64,000 bases of DNA from Actinomycetota bacterium (GTDB taxonomy: Bacteria; Actinomycetota; Geothermincolia; Geothermincolales; RBG-13-55-18), in assembly GCA_040757835.1 (NCBI GenBank), contig JBFLWJ010000014.1:6919-70918 (forward strand). The letters run 5' to 3'. A program made the translations under genes and the position numbers. Below are positions 28,523-38,341 of the stretch, one piece after another. Below the pieces are notes generated by a model that saw only the letters and a program-made list of their open reading frames with translations, was not told the DNA's origin and ran no database searches. The number at the start of each line of letters is the position of its first letter. Positions within the stretch are counted from its first letter, which is position 1.

Positions 28523-30115
28523 CTAGTAGTAAACGAACACCTCGCCCTCCTCCAACGTTTGGTCTTCGCCGCCATCCTCGATGTGGAACTCGCACCTCCC
28601 ACTGCGGTTGAAGACGACGGTGTAACCTTCACCCGGCCTCAGCAGTGGTGAGGTTGGGATACCTTCTCCGGAGATGACGTGGTCCTCATCGTCCTGGTTG
28701 ACCCAGGTGACCGTCTCGCCCACTCTTACTTCGACGCTCAGGGGGCGGAAGGAACAGCCCATCCCGGACGCGGCCGATCCAATATCGATGATATATACGG
28801 TGGCCGCGGAGTCGCTCCCATGGTCAACAGCGGCATTAGGGCTCCCCGAGAAGGTATCCAGGAACCATCGTACCGGCAGGAAGTTCCTCCCGGTGGCAAA
28901 AGCCAGGAAGCCCAACACCAGGCAGACGATGAAGGCATAGATAAAGACGGAGACAAGACGGCTTGGAGCGCCACCCAGGAGCTTGTCGTAGGTTTCTCGG
29001 ACCTCTCCCGAGATCGCCGCGATCTCGAGGTTCATCGCTTCCACTTGCGGCAGCAGTTCGGCGTCCAGGGGCGAAGGTTCCAGGCGCAGCGAATCCAACC
29101 TCTCGAGCGTGCTCTTCCTGCCATTCCGCCCGCGCAGCAGGGGAGAGAACATGAAACGGGAGATGGTGTAGTACGTCCGTCCGGAGAGGAGGCTCTTGAC
29201 CGCCGCATTTCCTGCGCTGTAGTCAAGCGCTTTCGAGATAGCCCCCGCTACGACCAGAGGATCGGCCAGGACCCTGGCGGCATAATCGTCGGCAGCCAGG
29301 CGGGAGCCCTGTGGGAAGAGGCCGCAGACCGCCCACAAGGAGAAGATCTTGACCGCGGACCAGAAGACCAGAACCAGCAGGGCAAACCAGGGTAGCTGGG
29401 GGACGCTGAACTGCAGGGGCAGGGAGTTCACGATTATGGCGAAGGAGAGGTAGTAGATGAGGAAAGCACTGGCGAAGAGGCCGAAATCGTAAAGCGCAAG
29501 GGCGATCCTCTTCGTCTCCAGTTCCCCGGCCTCTGCATGCCAGATCTCATGGATGATCGACGCCATCAGTTCTTCGTGGCCGAGTCCCTCGATCAGCTTT
29601 CCCGGCACGCAGACCCAGGTGCCGATGCCGGGCAGTTCGCCGCTGACGAAGTTCAGCGCGCCATCCTTCAGTAGCACCGGAAAATCGAAACTTACGCCGG
29701 TTGCCAGGCGTACGTCCCGGTTGGCCTCGTCCAGCCTGGGCCACCCTTCATCATCGCTTGCCGCAAGGGAAGCGGTGAGCTCGCCCGCGCTCGAGCTGCG
29801 CTTGAAAGGAAGACAATCCCATACCTGCACCGCTCCGGCCCTGGCGGATGCCGGCGGCGATTCGCGCAGGCGTTTCTTGAGCTTTCTCTTCGCCGGGAAG
29901 GACGGTCCCCTCCGCCTGCCCAGGAGGTAGATGAGCAAGTAGGGGACGGGGAGAAGGAGGATGACGAGGAAGATATAACTCTCTTTATCGCTTTCACCGG
30001 CGATCACGCTCAACAGAAGCCAGGTCAGTAAGGCCATGACACCGGCGGCGAAAAGCAGGCTCACGGACAGGAGCAACCGCGTCATCAACCTGCTGCGCCG
30101 GGACCAGTATTCCAT
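28523..30115 (-). CDS. Membrane M48-like metallopeptidase fused to a cupredoxin-like domain
   Basis: 530 residues. Two N-terminal TM helices (about 12-36 and 46-66), a zinc-binding HEIWH at 189-193, further TM segments (about 208-232, 240-265, 385-405), and an extracytoplasmic C-terminal domain (about 436-530). The M48 third ligand motif EADxxA reads AADDYAA at 274-280, so the metal-binding Glu is replaced by Ala and activity is questionable. The C-terminal domain has the cupredoxin pattern: VEVRVGETVTWVNQ, His479 in DEDHVI, and Cys508/His511 in GRCEFHIE; the axial Met is absent. A possible promoter upstream is TTGAGA-N17-TAGATT near 30213-30241. The fusion is unusual. Confidence 0.72.
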   Translation of the reverse strand: MEYWSRRSRLMTRLLLSVSLLFAAGVMALLTWLLLSVIAGESDKESYIFLVILLLPVPYLLIYLLGRRRGPSFPAKRKLKKRLRESPPASARAGAVQVWDCLPFKRSSSAGELTASLAASDDEGWPRLDEANRDVRLATGVSFDFPVLLKDGALNFVSGELPGIGTWVCVPGKLIEGLGHEELMASIIHEIWHAEAGELETKRIALALYDFGLFASAFLIYYLSFAIIVNSLPLQFSVPQLPWFALLVLVFWSAVKIFSLWAVCGLFPQGSRLAADDYAARVLADPLVVAGAISKALDYSAGNAAVKSLLSGRTYYTISRFMFSPLLRGRNGRKSTLERLDSLRLEPSPLDAELLPQVEAMNLEIAAISGEVRETYDKLLGGAPSRLVSVFIYAFIVCLVLGFLAFATGRNFLPVRWFLDTFSGSPNAAVDHGSDSAATVYIIDIGSAASGMGCSFRPLSVEVRVGETVTWVNQDDEDHVISGEGIPTSPLLRPGEGYTVVFNRSGRCEFHIEDGGEDQTLEEGEVFVYY

Positions 30116-30265
30116 CTGCTCCTACCCGCTTACGGCAAACCGCCTGTTGTTGATACCAAGGCCGTACTTCCCTGGAAGCACGAGCCGAGGTGGAAGCTAA
30201 TCTAACATCATAATGAGCGTTTCTCAAGCGGTAAGGTGAAACCCCGCCCCCCCACGACTGTCACC

Positions 30266-31369
30266 CTAACGGACGATCTCCAGGACGGATATCTGCGGGG
30301 GGGCGTAGTTGGATACGAAGAGGCGCTCTCCAGTGGCGTCGACGGTCATGCCGATGGGGTCGGGTGTCTGGTAGGTGAACACCTGCCTGCGCGCGGCGAT
30401 GTCGATGCAGCCCACCGTGCCGTCGTCGTAGTTGCAGACGAAGAGGTAGGCGCCGTCGGGGGTGATGGCGATGGTGCGCGCCTTGCTGCCCACCTTCACG
30501 GTGGCGGTGACCGTGCCAGCCACGCGGTCCACGTAGGTGACGGTGCCGGGCATGTTGTTGCTCACGTAGATGGTCTTGCCGTCGGGTGAGAGCACGGCGT
30601 GGCGCGGGTTCTCGCCGCAGTATATCTGGCGCGTCACCACGTGGCCGCCCGCCACGTCCACCTCCGCCAGGGTGTTGCCGCCCATGACGCACACGTATAC
30701 CTTGCCGCCGTCGGGGGAGAAGACCATGCCGCGGGGGGTGCCGTACATGGAGATGTCCTTGACCCTGGTCAGGGCCAGCCCGTCGATGACCGTCACCGTG
30801 TTCGATTCCCAGTTGGCCACGTAGACCCACTTGCCGTCGGGGCTCACGGCGATCTCCTTGGGGATGCTGCCGGTGGGCACCTGCGCTATCACCCTGCCCG
30901 CCTCGGTATCCACCACCACCACCCTGGATGAGTTGTACAGCGACACCCAGGCATAGCTGCCATCGGGGGAGAAATCAGTCTCCACCGGCTCGTCGGGGAG
31001 GGGTATCTCCTTGAGCATTTCGTAGGTGGCGGCGTCGAAGATGAAGTTCTTGTGGGCGTAGAGATCGTTGACGAAGATGCGGTCGCCGCCCGGCATCAGC
31101 TCCACCGACTTGGGGCCGGCCTCCACGTAGAGGGTCTTCAGGGGACGCAGCCCCGTCACCGTCCCGGTGGCGTACACGGGCGGCGGCGGCTCCTGCGGGG
31201 TTTCCTGCGGCGTGACGGCACCGTCCTGCACCGTCGGGACAGCGTTCTCACCGCCGCCCTGCGAGGCCCCGCAGCCCGCGACGAGCGGCAGGCACAGAAG
31301 GACCATCAGCACCGCCGCAAGGACCATGAGCGCAAGTGGCCGTTCCCCGCCGATCGTGCTCCCCGCCAA
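30266..31369 (-). CDS. YVTN-family beta-propeller lipoprotein
   Basis: The TTG at 31369 is placed 5 nt after GGGAGG; GTG 31390 and ATG 31327 are alternatives. The signal ends in the lipobox LVAGC. The mature part is built from seven or so propeller blades of about 42 residues, each with the sequence VSPDGKWVYVANW, FSPDGGKVYVC or LSPDGKTIYVSN and a closing T(V)TVID. Such proteins form a 40-residue-repeat surface propeller, usually of unknown ligand. It is transcribed toward the M48-cupredoxin gene. Confidence 0.85.
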   Translation of the reverse strand: MAGSTIGGERPLALMVLAAVLMVLLCLPLVAGCGASQGGGENAVPTVQDGAVTPQETPQEPPPPVYATGTVTGLRPLKTLYVEAGPKSVELMPGGDRIFVNDLYAHKNFIFDAATYEMLKEIPLPDEPVETDFSPDGSYAWVSLYNSSRVVVVDTEAGRVIAQVPTGSIPKEIAVSPDGKWVYVANWESNTVTVIDGLALTRVKDISMYGTPRGMVFSPDGGKVYVCVMGGNTLAEVDVAGGHVVTRQIYCGENPRHAVLSPDGKTIYVSNNMPGTVTYVDRVAGTVTATVKVGSKARTIAITPDGAYLFVCNYDDGTVGCIDIAARRQVFTYQTPDPIGMTVDATGERLFVSNYAPPQISVLEIVR

Positions 31370-31492
31370 GCTTTCCTCCCATCTTTCCACGTTAGGCCCG
31401 CCGTCAAATATTCTTTCGTTCCGCCGCGCCGGGTTACCTGCAGTGCTCGGACGGGCCGCCTGCCACCGGGGTTCCTCGTGGGCCCGCGACGG

Positions 31493-32581
31493 TCACACCC
31501 GCAGCCAGCCGGGCACGAAGAGGAAGCCGAGGCGCATGGAGAACCAGGCGTGCAGCGGGTACAGCCCAAGCCCCACCCGGGTCGCGGCCTTGAGGCCGTA
31601 GGGGTGGGTGGCCTCTATGAGCAGGCGGTTCATGTAGCTCAACTTCCACAACAGGTTGATCTTGCGGAACTCCCGGTAGGCATCCTCCGGACGGGCTAGG
31701 GCCATGGCCGCTATCTTGCCGGTGACCAGTGCACCGTGCACCCCGAAGAGCAGCACGGGGTCCTGGGCCCCCGCCAGGGTCCCGGCCAGGATGAACTTGT
31801 CGTGGAACAGCCGCGGGTTGTTGAAGGAGGCCATGGGGAGGACGCCCACGTCCAGGTCGTGCCACTCCGGCAGCTCGATGCCCTCGTCCTCGTAGAGCTG
31901 CGCCGGGAACCACTCCTTCGCCTCACGCGAGAGGGGCTTCTTGCGCTGAAACATCACCGCGCCCCCCAGCCCATGGATGGTGGAGAACCAGGCGTAGTCC
32001 CAGGAGTAGCGGTCCATGTACAGGATCACGCTGGGTCCGTTATAGCCGCTCGTGTCCAGGCCTTGCCCCATGAACCCGTCCACATGGATGTAAGGGATGC
32101 CCAGGGCCTTATAGGCGTCCTCGAAGAGGCCGGAGGCGATGATGCTCTTGGGCGGCAGGTCGTCGAAGTCTTTACGCGCCGTCAGCGGGTGGTTGAACTC
32201 GAACCGCACGCCCTCCTCCACCGCGACGCGGTACAGGAGCATGTCCAGGGAGCCCTTGCGCGAGCTGCGTTCCACCAGTACCGCGGGCACGTTCCTCGGG
32301 AAATCGGTATCGTAGCGTTTGCCGAAGGCGTACATGCGGGTGGTGGTGAGGGGCTCGCAGGCCGGGGCGATATCTATGCCGATGTAGCGAGACAGCTTCT
32401 CCGCCTGCATGGGAGTGCCGTCGGCCATGACGTAGGTGAGTTCGCCGGTGGACATGTCGCGTGCCGGGCCGGCGACACCGTCCCGCCTCTCCAGCACCCT
32501 TACCTCGTGGCCATCGCGCCTGAGGTTGATGGCGGCGCAGAGTCCCGCGAGACCGGCGCCGACTACGATGTGTTCTCCCAT
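31493..32581 (-). CDS. FAD-dependent oxidoreductase, amine oxidase/phytoene desaturase-like
   Basis: The ATG of MGEHIVVGAGLAGLCAAINL follows GGGGGGAG; the frame upstream to 32722 is not protein-like. The dinucleotide-binding GAGLAG and the EVRVLERRDGVAGPARD segment define the FAD site. The middle and C-terminal parts (YLRRYSWDYAWFSTIHGLGG-like substrate region) are not assignable to a known subfamily. It lacks the C-terminal GGxxPG stretch of true phytoene desaturases. A second, different FAD oxidoreductase is at 42102. Confidence 0.75.
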   Translation of the reverse strand: MGEHIVVGAGLAGLCAAINLRRDGHEVRVLERRDGVAGPARDMSTGELTYVMADGTPMQAEKLSRYIGIDIAPACEPLTTTRMYAFGKRYDTDFPRNVPAVLVERSSRKGSLDMLLYRVAVEEGVRFEFNHPLTARKDFDDLPPKSIIASGLFEDAYKALGIPYIHVDGFMGQGLDTSGYNGPSVILYMDRYSWDYAWFSTIHGLGGAVMFQRKKPLSREAKEWFPAQLYEDEGIELPEWHDLDVGVLPMASFNNPRLFHDKFILAGTLAGAQDPVLLFGVHGALVTGKIAAMALARPEDAYREFRKINLLWKLSYMNRLLIEATHPYGLKAATRVGLGLYPLHAWFSMRLGFLFVPGWLRV

Positions 32582-32700
32582 GTGCTCCCCCCTTGTCGGA
32601 ACCCCTCCCAGGACGAAAGCCATGGTGCGCCGCTGGGCCGTCCACCGCGATGGGGGCAGCCACCCCGATGGGACCATAGACCCCTGTGCGTTCAACGACA

Positions 32701-32709
32701 ATGATAGCA
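32701..32709 (-). promoter_or_regulatory. Extended -10 element TGCTATCAT
   Basis: On the - strand TG-C-TATCAT lies about 120 nt before the oxidoreductase ATG. The identical nonamer is found before rubrerythrin at 39783-39791. Confidence 0.5.
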
Positions 32710-32841
32710 GAAAGGGAATCATCTGACCCGGAGCGAAGACTGTTGGGAAAACACGTACGGTCCGACCGGGGGCCGCGACCTCACGCCCGGCGCATATGGG
32801 GAGCCATGCTGGCGAGCCTTAATGGTAAGGGGGGATGGGAC

Positions 32842-33486
32842 GTGAAGAACTGCCCGGATTGTGGAGCCGCCAACCCGGACGACGCCGCCTTCTGCTCCAA
32901 CTGCGCCTTTCGGTTCGGGGGTGAGGTTCAGCCCGGACAGCCGCAATACCCTGCGCCCACGGGAGGGCCCCCGCAACAGCAGCCGGAGTACTACCCACCC
33001 GGGCACCAGCCCTATCAACAGACCTTCCCGAGCTACGGCGGTTTCTGGATAAGGCTGGCTGCCTACCTGCTGGACTATATGGTGATCTCCCTCGCGTTCC
33101 TTCCCATAAACGTCGTCTTCACGGCCATCGACCACCGCATCCCCATCTACTTCTTCTTCTGGGGCCTGTGGATCTGGCCCGAGGGGGTCAGCTCCCAGAT
33201 CATGGTTTTCTTCAACCTGGTGCGGCTGTCCCTTATCTGGGCTTACTTCATCATCATGACCGCCAGGAGCGGTTCGACCCTGGGCAAGAGGCTGCTTAAC
33301 CTCAGGGTGGTCGGTGAGGACATGCAGCTCATCGGCTACGGGACGGCAGCCCTGCGGGAGACCATAGGCAAGGTGATATCCGCGATACCCTGCCTCCTGG
33401 GTTACTTCTGGGCCGGTTTCGACGGCCGTAAGCAGGCCTGGCACGACAAGCTCGCCAAGACTTTCGTGATCAGGACCGGCCCTTGA
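32842..33486 (+). CDS. RDD-family membrane protein with zinc ribbon
   Basis: 214 residues from a GTG after AGGGGGG. An N-terminal zinc ribbon, CPDCGAANPDDAAFCSNC, is followed by a Pro/Gln/Tyr-rich linker and an RDD domain with three TM helices: FWIRLAAYLLDYMVIS (Arg and Asp of the RDD name), SGSTLGKRLLNLRVVGED, and the C-terminal KQAWHDKLAKTFVI. RDD proteins are small transporters, some reported as Na+/H+ antiporters. The zinc-ribbon plus Pro-rich linker is shared with the convergent neighbour at 33524. Confidence 0.85.
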   Translation: MKNCPDCGAANPDDAAFCSNCAFRFGGEVQPGQPQYPAPTGGPPQQQPEYYPPGHQPYQQTFPSYGGFWIRLAAYLLDYMVISLAFLPINVVFTAIDHRIPIYFFFWGLWIWPEGVSSQIMVFFNLVRLSLIWAYFIIMTARSGSTLGKRLLNLRVVGEDMQLIGYGTAALRETIGKVISAIPCLLGYFWAGFDGRKQAWHDKLAKTFVIRTGP

Positions 33487-33523
33487 GGACCCGGCCTCCC
33501 GGGCTCCTTTGGGCGGGCCGCTT

Positions 33524-34057
33524 CTACAGCAGGGCCAGGACGGGTGTAGCGGGAATCGCGGAATTGCTGGCCGCGGCGAGGATCAGGATCACCACCCATA
33601 TCACGGCCAGGGCCAGTCCTATCCATCCCAGGATTATCCCGGCCCTCGCGTTGGACTCTCCGGTCTGGTAGCCGCCGCTCGCCGCGATCTCATTCTTGGC
33701 CGTGAAGCCGAGGATAATTGCCAGGACCGAACAGATCAACGGGCATATGATGAGCCCGATGATCCCCAGGATGAGGGAGGCGGTCGCTTTACTGTTGTTG
33801 ACCTGACCTGCCACCGGGTAGGGCATGGGTGCGTAAGGTACGCCTGGTGGAGGTGCCTGGGGGGGATATGCTGCCGGAGGCTGGCCATATGGGGACGGTG
33901 GAGGGACGGCTCTGGCTTGCGGGCTCCAGCCATAGGGTGTTGGAGGAGGGGCCGCGGTTTGCGGGGCTTCCGCCTCGGTGGTAAAAGCGCCGCCGCAGTT
34001 GGAACAGAACGCCGCATGGTCCTGGTTCTCCGTCCCGCATCTCGCGCAATTCTTCAT
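33524..34057 (-). CDS. Zinc-ribbon, DUF4190-like membrane protein
   Basis: 177 residues. The N-terminal ribbon CARCGTENQDHAAFCSNCGG parallels that of the RDD protein. A Pro/Ala/Tyr-rich linker follows (about 27-85), then two TM helices (ATASLILGIIGLIICPLICS and AGIILGWIGLALAVIWVV), the DUF4190 arrangement. No function is established. It is convergent with the RDD gene and transcribed in the same direction as trxB. Confidence 0.82.
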   Translation of the reverse strand: MKNCARCGTENQDHAAFCSNCGGAFTTEAEAPQTAAPPPTPYGWSPQARAVPPPSPYGQPPAAYPPQAPPPGVPYAPMPYPVAGQVNNSKATASLILGIIGLIICPLICSVLAIILGFTAKNEIAASGGYQTGESNARAGIILGWIGLALAVIWVVILILAAASNSAIPATPVLALL

Positions 34058-34107
34058 CGCTCATCCCCTTTCCCTCGGCATGTCCGGACCTTTTCCGCGC
34101 CGCGTGT

Positions 34108-35034
34108 TCAAGCTGTCGCGGCGGTGCCGCCGCTCTCCACCAGCCAGGCGTAGGCCGAAAGCGCCGCCTTCGCCCCCTCGCCCGCGGCGATGATGATCTG
34201 CTTCTCCACCACGTTGGTGGCGTCTCCGGCCGCGAACAGGCCGGGGACGCTGGTGCGGTTATTGGAGTCGATGACGATCTCGCCGAGTCCGTTCAGTTCC
34301 ACCTCGGGGGGGAGGAAGGCCGTACTGGGGATGCTCCCGACCTCGATGAACACCCCCGCGACCTCCAGGGACCTCGTTTCGCCGCCGCCCTCTATATCGA
34401 TGGCCTTGACGAAGGTCTCGCCGCGGATGGCGTTTACCCGGTGCGCGAGGAAGACCTCGGTCTTGCTGGATGCCAGCACCTGCCGGCGCCTGATCTCGTC
34501 TCCGCCCAGGGCCTCCTCGGCGGCGACGAGGTAGACCCTTTCCGCGATATGGCTGAGCTGCAGAGCGGCGTCAAGGGCGGAGTTGCCCCCGCCGACCACC
34601 GCCACCTTCTTGCCCCGGAAGAGTGGGCCGTCGCAGGTGGAGCAGTAGGCCACGCCACGGCCGCGGTAGGTGTCCTCGCCGGGCACGCCCAGAAGGCGCG
34701 GGACCTTGCCGGAGGCCACGACGACCGCCCTCGCCTCCAGTTCGCCGTCCTTGTCGGTGCCGACGACGAACCCGCCGTCCCCCTTCACCAGGGAAGTGAC
34801 GTTGAGGCCTTCCCGCAGCTCGACCTTGAAGTTGTCCAGGTGTTCCCGAAAACGCTCGACCAGCTCGACGCCGGTGATGAGCTGGTACCCCAGGTAGTTC
34901 TCGACCTCCCAGGACCACGTGGCCTGGCCGCCCACGTTGCTCGTTACCACCAGGGTGTCGAGCATCTTGCGCGCGCAATAAACCCCTGCCGACAGGCCCG
35001 CCGGTCCCGCCCCGATGATCACCACGTCGTGCAT
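34108..35034 (-). CDS. trxB: Thioredoxin reductase (NADPH) family protein
   Basis: 308 residues, usual length. FAD-binding VVIIGAGPAGLSAGVYCARK, redox-active CSTC at 131-134 (CATC in most bacterial enzymes), the NAD(P)-binding GGGNSALDAALQLS, and the C-terminal GLFAAGDATNVVEKQIIIAAGEGAKAA region. It passes NADPH electrons to thioredoxin or a glutaredoxin-like partner; no thioredoxin gene is beside it. The position next to ftsH and the O2-defence genes fits a redox-stress role. Confidence 0.93.
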   Translation of the reverse strand: MHDVVIIGAGPAGLSAGVYCARKMLDTLVVTSNVGGQATWSWEVENYLGYQLITGVELVERFREHLDNFKVELREGLNVTSLVKGDGGFVVGTDKDGELEARAVVVASGKVPRLLGVPGEDTYRGRGVAYCSTCDGPLFRGKKVAVVGGGNSALDAALQLSHIAERVYLVAAEEALGGDEIRRRQVLASSKTEVFLAHRVNAIRGETFVKAIDIEGGGETRSLEVAGVFIEVGSIPSTAFLPPEVELNGLGEIVIDSNNRTSVPGLFAAGDATNVVEKQIIIAAGEGAKAALSAYAWLVESGGTAATA

Positions 35035-35048
35035 GTGCGCTCCCGTCC

Positions 35049-36902
35049 TCAGGCCGTCGCCGGCTGACGCCCAGGCCGGTACTCCTCCATAAGCCTGCGG
35101 AAGTCGTCCCCCTCGAGGGTCTCCTCTTCCAGCAGCACCTCGGCGATGCCCCGCAGCGCCTCGGTGCTCTTTTCGATGACCTCTTTCACGCGGTCGTAGT
35201 TGCCGGTGATTATCTTCTTCACTTCCTGGTCGATCAGCTCCGCCGTGGCCTCGCTGTAGTTGGATTCCTTGCCGTAGGAGTAATCGCCCATGAGCAGGCG
35301 CGCACCCCTCTCCAGCCCCAGGGATACTGGCCCCACCCTCTCGCTCATGCCGTAGTCCTCCACCATCTTGCGCGCCAGGATGGTGGCCTTCTCCAGGTCG
35401 TTCTGAGCCCCGGTCGAGATCTGGCCCAGGGCGATCTCCTCGGCGGCGCGGCCCCCCAGGAGCACGGCCAGGCGGTCCTCCAGTTCCTCGCGGGTCATGA
35501 TGTAGCGGTCCTCCTCGGGCAGCTGCATGGTCATGCCCAGCGAGCCGATGCCGCGGGGTATCACGGTGATGCGGTGCACCGGGTCGGCGTGATCGAGCAG
35601 GGACGCCGCCAGCGCGTGGCCCACCTCGTGGAAGGCCACGACCCTCCTCTCCTTGTCGCTCATCACCCGGCTCTTGAGCTCCAGGCCCCCGATGACGCGG
35701 TCGATGGCCTGCTCGAAGTCCTCTTCGTACACCTGTTTCTTGTCCTTGCGCGCTGCGAGCAGGGCGGCTTCGTTGACCACGTTGGCCAGCTCCGCGCCGG
35801 CGAAACCGGGGGTGCGGGCGGCGATCTTCCTGAGGTCGACGTCCCCGGCCAGTTTCACCCGCCTCACGTGCACCTTGAGGATCTCCTCGCGTCCTTTGAT
35901 GTCCGGCCGGTCGATCATGATCTGGCGGTCGAAGCGCCCCGGCCGCAGGATGGCGCTGTCCAGCACCTCTGGCCGGTTGGTGGCGGCCAGGATGATCACC
36001 CCGGTCTGGGGGTCGAAGCCGTCCATCTCCGAGAGGAGCTGGTTCAGGGTCTGTTCCCGCTCCTCGGTGCCCCCGCTGGCCACGATGCCGCCCCGCACCT
36101 TGCCGATGGACTCGATCTCGTCGATGAAGACGATGCAGGGGGCCTTGGCCTTGGCCTGCTCGAAGAGGTCGCGCACCCGCGCCGCCCCCACCCCCACGAA
36201 CATCTCCATGAACTGCGAGCCGCTGATGGAGAAGAAGGGCACGTCCGCCTCCCCCGCCACGGCGCGGGCCATGAGGGTCTTGCCGGTGCCCGGCGCTCCC
36301 ACCAGGAGCACGCCCTTGGGGATCAGGGCGCCTATGCTGCGGTATTTTTGCGGGTTGCGGAGGAAATCGATGATCTCGCGGAGCTCTTCCTTGGCCTCGT
36401 CCAGCCCGGCCACGTCGTCGAAGGTGACGCGGTCTACGCTGCGGTCGTACAGCTTCACCTTGGACTGTCCGAAGGACATGGGGCTGGCCCCTCCGATACG
36501 CCGCGAAAGGCGGCGGAAGACGAAAAACCAGATAAAGACGATCAGGGCCAGGGGCAGCATCCAGGTCAGAAGGAAGTCGCGCCAGAAGGTGTTCTCCACC
36601 CGGCCGGAGAACTCGACCCCATTCTCTGACAGCAGGTTGATGAGTTCCTGGTCATCGGTATTGGGGATGCGGCTGGTCACAAAACCGCTTTCCCCGTCCT
36701 CGGTGATGGACGTGCCCTCGATCCGGGTGTCGGTGACGGTAGCCTTGGTGACCCGGCCCGCCTCCAGGCGCGCGAGGAACTCGCTGTAGCTTATCTCCGG
36801 CGCCTCGAAGGGGTTGGCGAACTGTATGCTCAGGATGATCGCCAGCGCGATCAGCGCATAAAGGGCGTACAGCCATACCCTTTTCTTCTTGGTCTCTTCC
36901 AT
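35049..36902 (-). CDS. ftsH: ATP-dependent zinc metalloprotease FtsH
   Basis: 617 residues. TM1 at about 9-28, an extracytoplasmic segment, TM2 at about 110-130, then the AAA+ module: Walker A GAPGTGKT (202-209), Walker [13 protein letters not shown], pore loop [30 protein letters not shown]. The M41 zinc site is HEVGH (425-429), where HEAGH is usual, with the third ligand Asp region downstream. It degrades misfolded membrane proteins and short-lived regulators. A clear FtsH by length and motif order. Confidence 0.97.
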   Translation of the reverse strand: MEETKKKRVWLYALYALIALAIILSIQFANPFEAPEISYSEFLARLEAGRVTKATVTDTRIEGTSITEDGESGFVTSRIPNTDDQELINLLSENGVEFSGRVENTFWRDFLLTWMLPLALIVFIWFFVFRRLSRRIGGASPMSFGQSKVKLYDRSVDRVTFDDVAGLDEAKEELREIIDFLRNPQKYRSIGALIPKGVLLVGAPGTGKTLMARAVAGEADVPFFSISGSQFMEMFVGVGAARVRDLFEQAKAKAPCIVFIDEIESIGKVRGGIVASGGTEEREQTLNQLLSEMDGFDPQTGVIILAATNRPEVLDSAILRPGRFDRQIMIDRPDIKGREEILKVHVRRVKLAGDVDLRKIAARTPGFAGAELANVVNEAALLAARKDKKQVYEEDFEQAIDRVIGGLELKSRVMSDKERRVVAFHEVGHALAASLLDHADPVHRITVIPRGIGSLGMTMQLPEEDRYIMTREELEDRLAVLLGGRAAEEIALGQISTGAQNDLEKATILARKMVEDYGMSERVGPVSLGLERGARLLMGDYSYGKESNYSEATAELIDQEVKKIITGNYDRVKEVIEKSTEALRGIAEVLLEEETLEGDDFRRLMEEYRPGRQPATA

Positions 36903-36909
36903 ATGAACA

Positions 36910-37665
36910 TTATACCCGCACGGGAAGTGCGGGCCTTGCGTCCTCCAGTACCTCTCCCTCGATGCCCACCTTGACCGTGCAGAACGGGATCTTCTTGCCG
37001 GAGTCCGCCAGGGCCTGGACCGCGAGGTTCACCAGCCCGGAGCAGCAGGGCACTTCCATGAAGGCCACGGTGAGGTCGCGGACGTCGTTTTCGCGCAGGA
37101 TGGCGGCGAGTTTCTCGCGGTAGAGGGCTGCGTCGTCCAGCTTGGGGCAGCCGACGATGAGGGTCTTTCCCTTGAGGAGACCACGGTGGAAGTCCGGATA
37201 TGAAAAGCCCACGCAGTCCGCGGCCAGCAGGATGCTCGCCCCTTTGAGGTAGGGCGCCTTCACCGGCACCAGGTGCATCTGCACCGGCCAGTTACGCAGC
37301 TGTGAGGGTATGGCGGCGGACTCACCGCCGGTCTCCTCCGCGCCGGCGTGCAGCTCGCGGACCATGGAGCCGGGACAGCCGCAGGCGAGGGTCTCTCCGC
37401 CCCCGGCATGGCCGGTGTTGTCCTTCTCCGCGGCGAGGTGGCGCTCCACCGCCTCCTGGTCGAACTTTTCCGCCTCCCTCTCCACGATGGTGATGGCGTC
37501 CCGCGGGCACTCACCGATGCAGGCCCCCAGGCCGTCGCAGTAACTGTCTTTCACCAGCCTGGCTTTGCCATCCACGATGCGTATGGCGCCTTCCGCACAG
37601 GCCGAGGCACACAGCCCGCAGCCGTCGCACCGTTCCTCGTCTATCTCGATTATCTTCCTGATCAT
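36910..37665 (-). CDS. 4Fe-4S ferredoxin-type protein
   Basis: 251 residues from the ATG 8 nt after AAGGAG, near the stop of the Rrf2 gene; an in-frame GTG at 37674 overlaps that stop. Two N-terminal clusters are CDGCGLCASAC and CDGLGACIGECP. A Cys-rich middle (ETLACGCPGSM) and the C-terminal TLIVGCPKLDD and VPCCSGLVNLAVQAL could hold further metal or redox sites. Such proteins are common in anaerobes as electron carriers of unknown partner. It is in an operon with the Rrf2 regulator. Confidence 0.88.
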   Translation of the reverse strand: MIRKIIEIDEERCDGCGLCASACAEGAIRIVDGKARLVKDSYCDGLGACIGECPRDAITIVEREAEKFDQEAVERHLAAEKDNTGHAGGGETLACGCPGSMVRELHAGAEETGGESAAIPSQLRNWPVQMHLVPVKAPYLKGASILLAADCVGFSYPDFHRGLLKGKTLIVGCPKLDDAALYREKLAAILRENDVRDLTVAFMEVPCCSGLVNLAVQALADSGKKIPFCTVKVGIEGEVLEDARPALPVRV

Positions 37666-37670
37666 GGCCT

Positions 37671-38096
37671 TCACTCCTTAAAGACTTCCTTGATCCTCTC
37701 CACGGAGGTGTGCTCCAGGTAATGCTGGAAATCCCCGTTGACCTTGTTGATGAGGTCGTCGAACACGCAACTCTTCCCTTTTTCCCCACATACATGAGTG
37801 CCCAGGAGGCAGTCGTCCAGTTTCAGCGGCCCCTCGACACTCTCGTAGATGTCCCGCAGGGTGATCTCGCTGGCGGGACGGTTCAAGGAAAAACCTCCAC
37901 CCGGGCCACGGGATGATCCCAGTATCCCGCTGCGTACCAGACGCTGCATCACCTTGGAGAGATGTGACTCCGAGACCTCCAGCCTGGTGGCGATGGCGTG
38001 GGCGGTCACCGGCGTTTCCTCGCCACTGGCCGCTACCATGGCCATGGCGTGCAGCGCCAGGGAGTAGGCCTCCGATATGTTCATGATGCTCTTCAT
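37671..38096 (-). CDS. Rrf2-family transcriptional regulator, likely [2Fe-2S] sensor
   Basis: 141 residues from the ATG after GGGAGG. The winged helix is visible: SEAYSLALHAMAMVA, LEVSESHLSKVMQRLVRSGIL and SRGPGGGFSLNRPASEITL. Three cysteines, C-x6-C-x6-C in DDCLLGTHVCGEKGKSC, match the cluster ligands of IscR/NsrR-type members. It would sense Fe-S status, NO or O2. It is co-transcribed with the ferredoxin. The AT-rich upstream region (38110-38160) with the direct repeat ATTATGGTATTATGGTATTG is a candidate operator. Confidence 0.92.
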   Translation of the reverse strand: MKSIMNISEAYSLALHAMAMVAASGEETPVTAHAIATRLEVSESHLSKVMQRLVRSGILGSSRGPGGGFSLNRPASEITLRDIYESVEGPLKLDDCLLGTHVCGEKGKSCVFDDLINKVNGDFQHYLEHTSVERIKEVFKE

Positions 38097-38341
38097 GTCC
38101 GTCCTCCCGATTATACTGACATAGTAGTAAAACAATACCATAATACCATAATAGGCTTTAAGGTCAACCTCTCCCATGGGATCGTTCCGGGCCCGGCGAG
38201 TTCCATGCCGTGGCGGTTGAGGTGTCTGCTACCGGCGTTATCCCATTGCCGTTCGGGGGAATACTGTCCTTTATGCCGCCGCGGGCCTCGCGGCGGTGAG
38301 GAGGCGGTGATGCGGGCGGAAACGGAGAAGGGGGTGTTCGT

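Noticed and set aside
36910..37674. GTG at 37674 as ferredoxin start
   Set aside because: It overlaps the regulator's stop, whereas the ATG at 37665 is 8 nt after AAGGAG.
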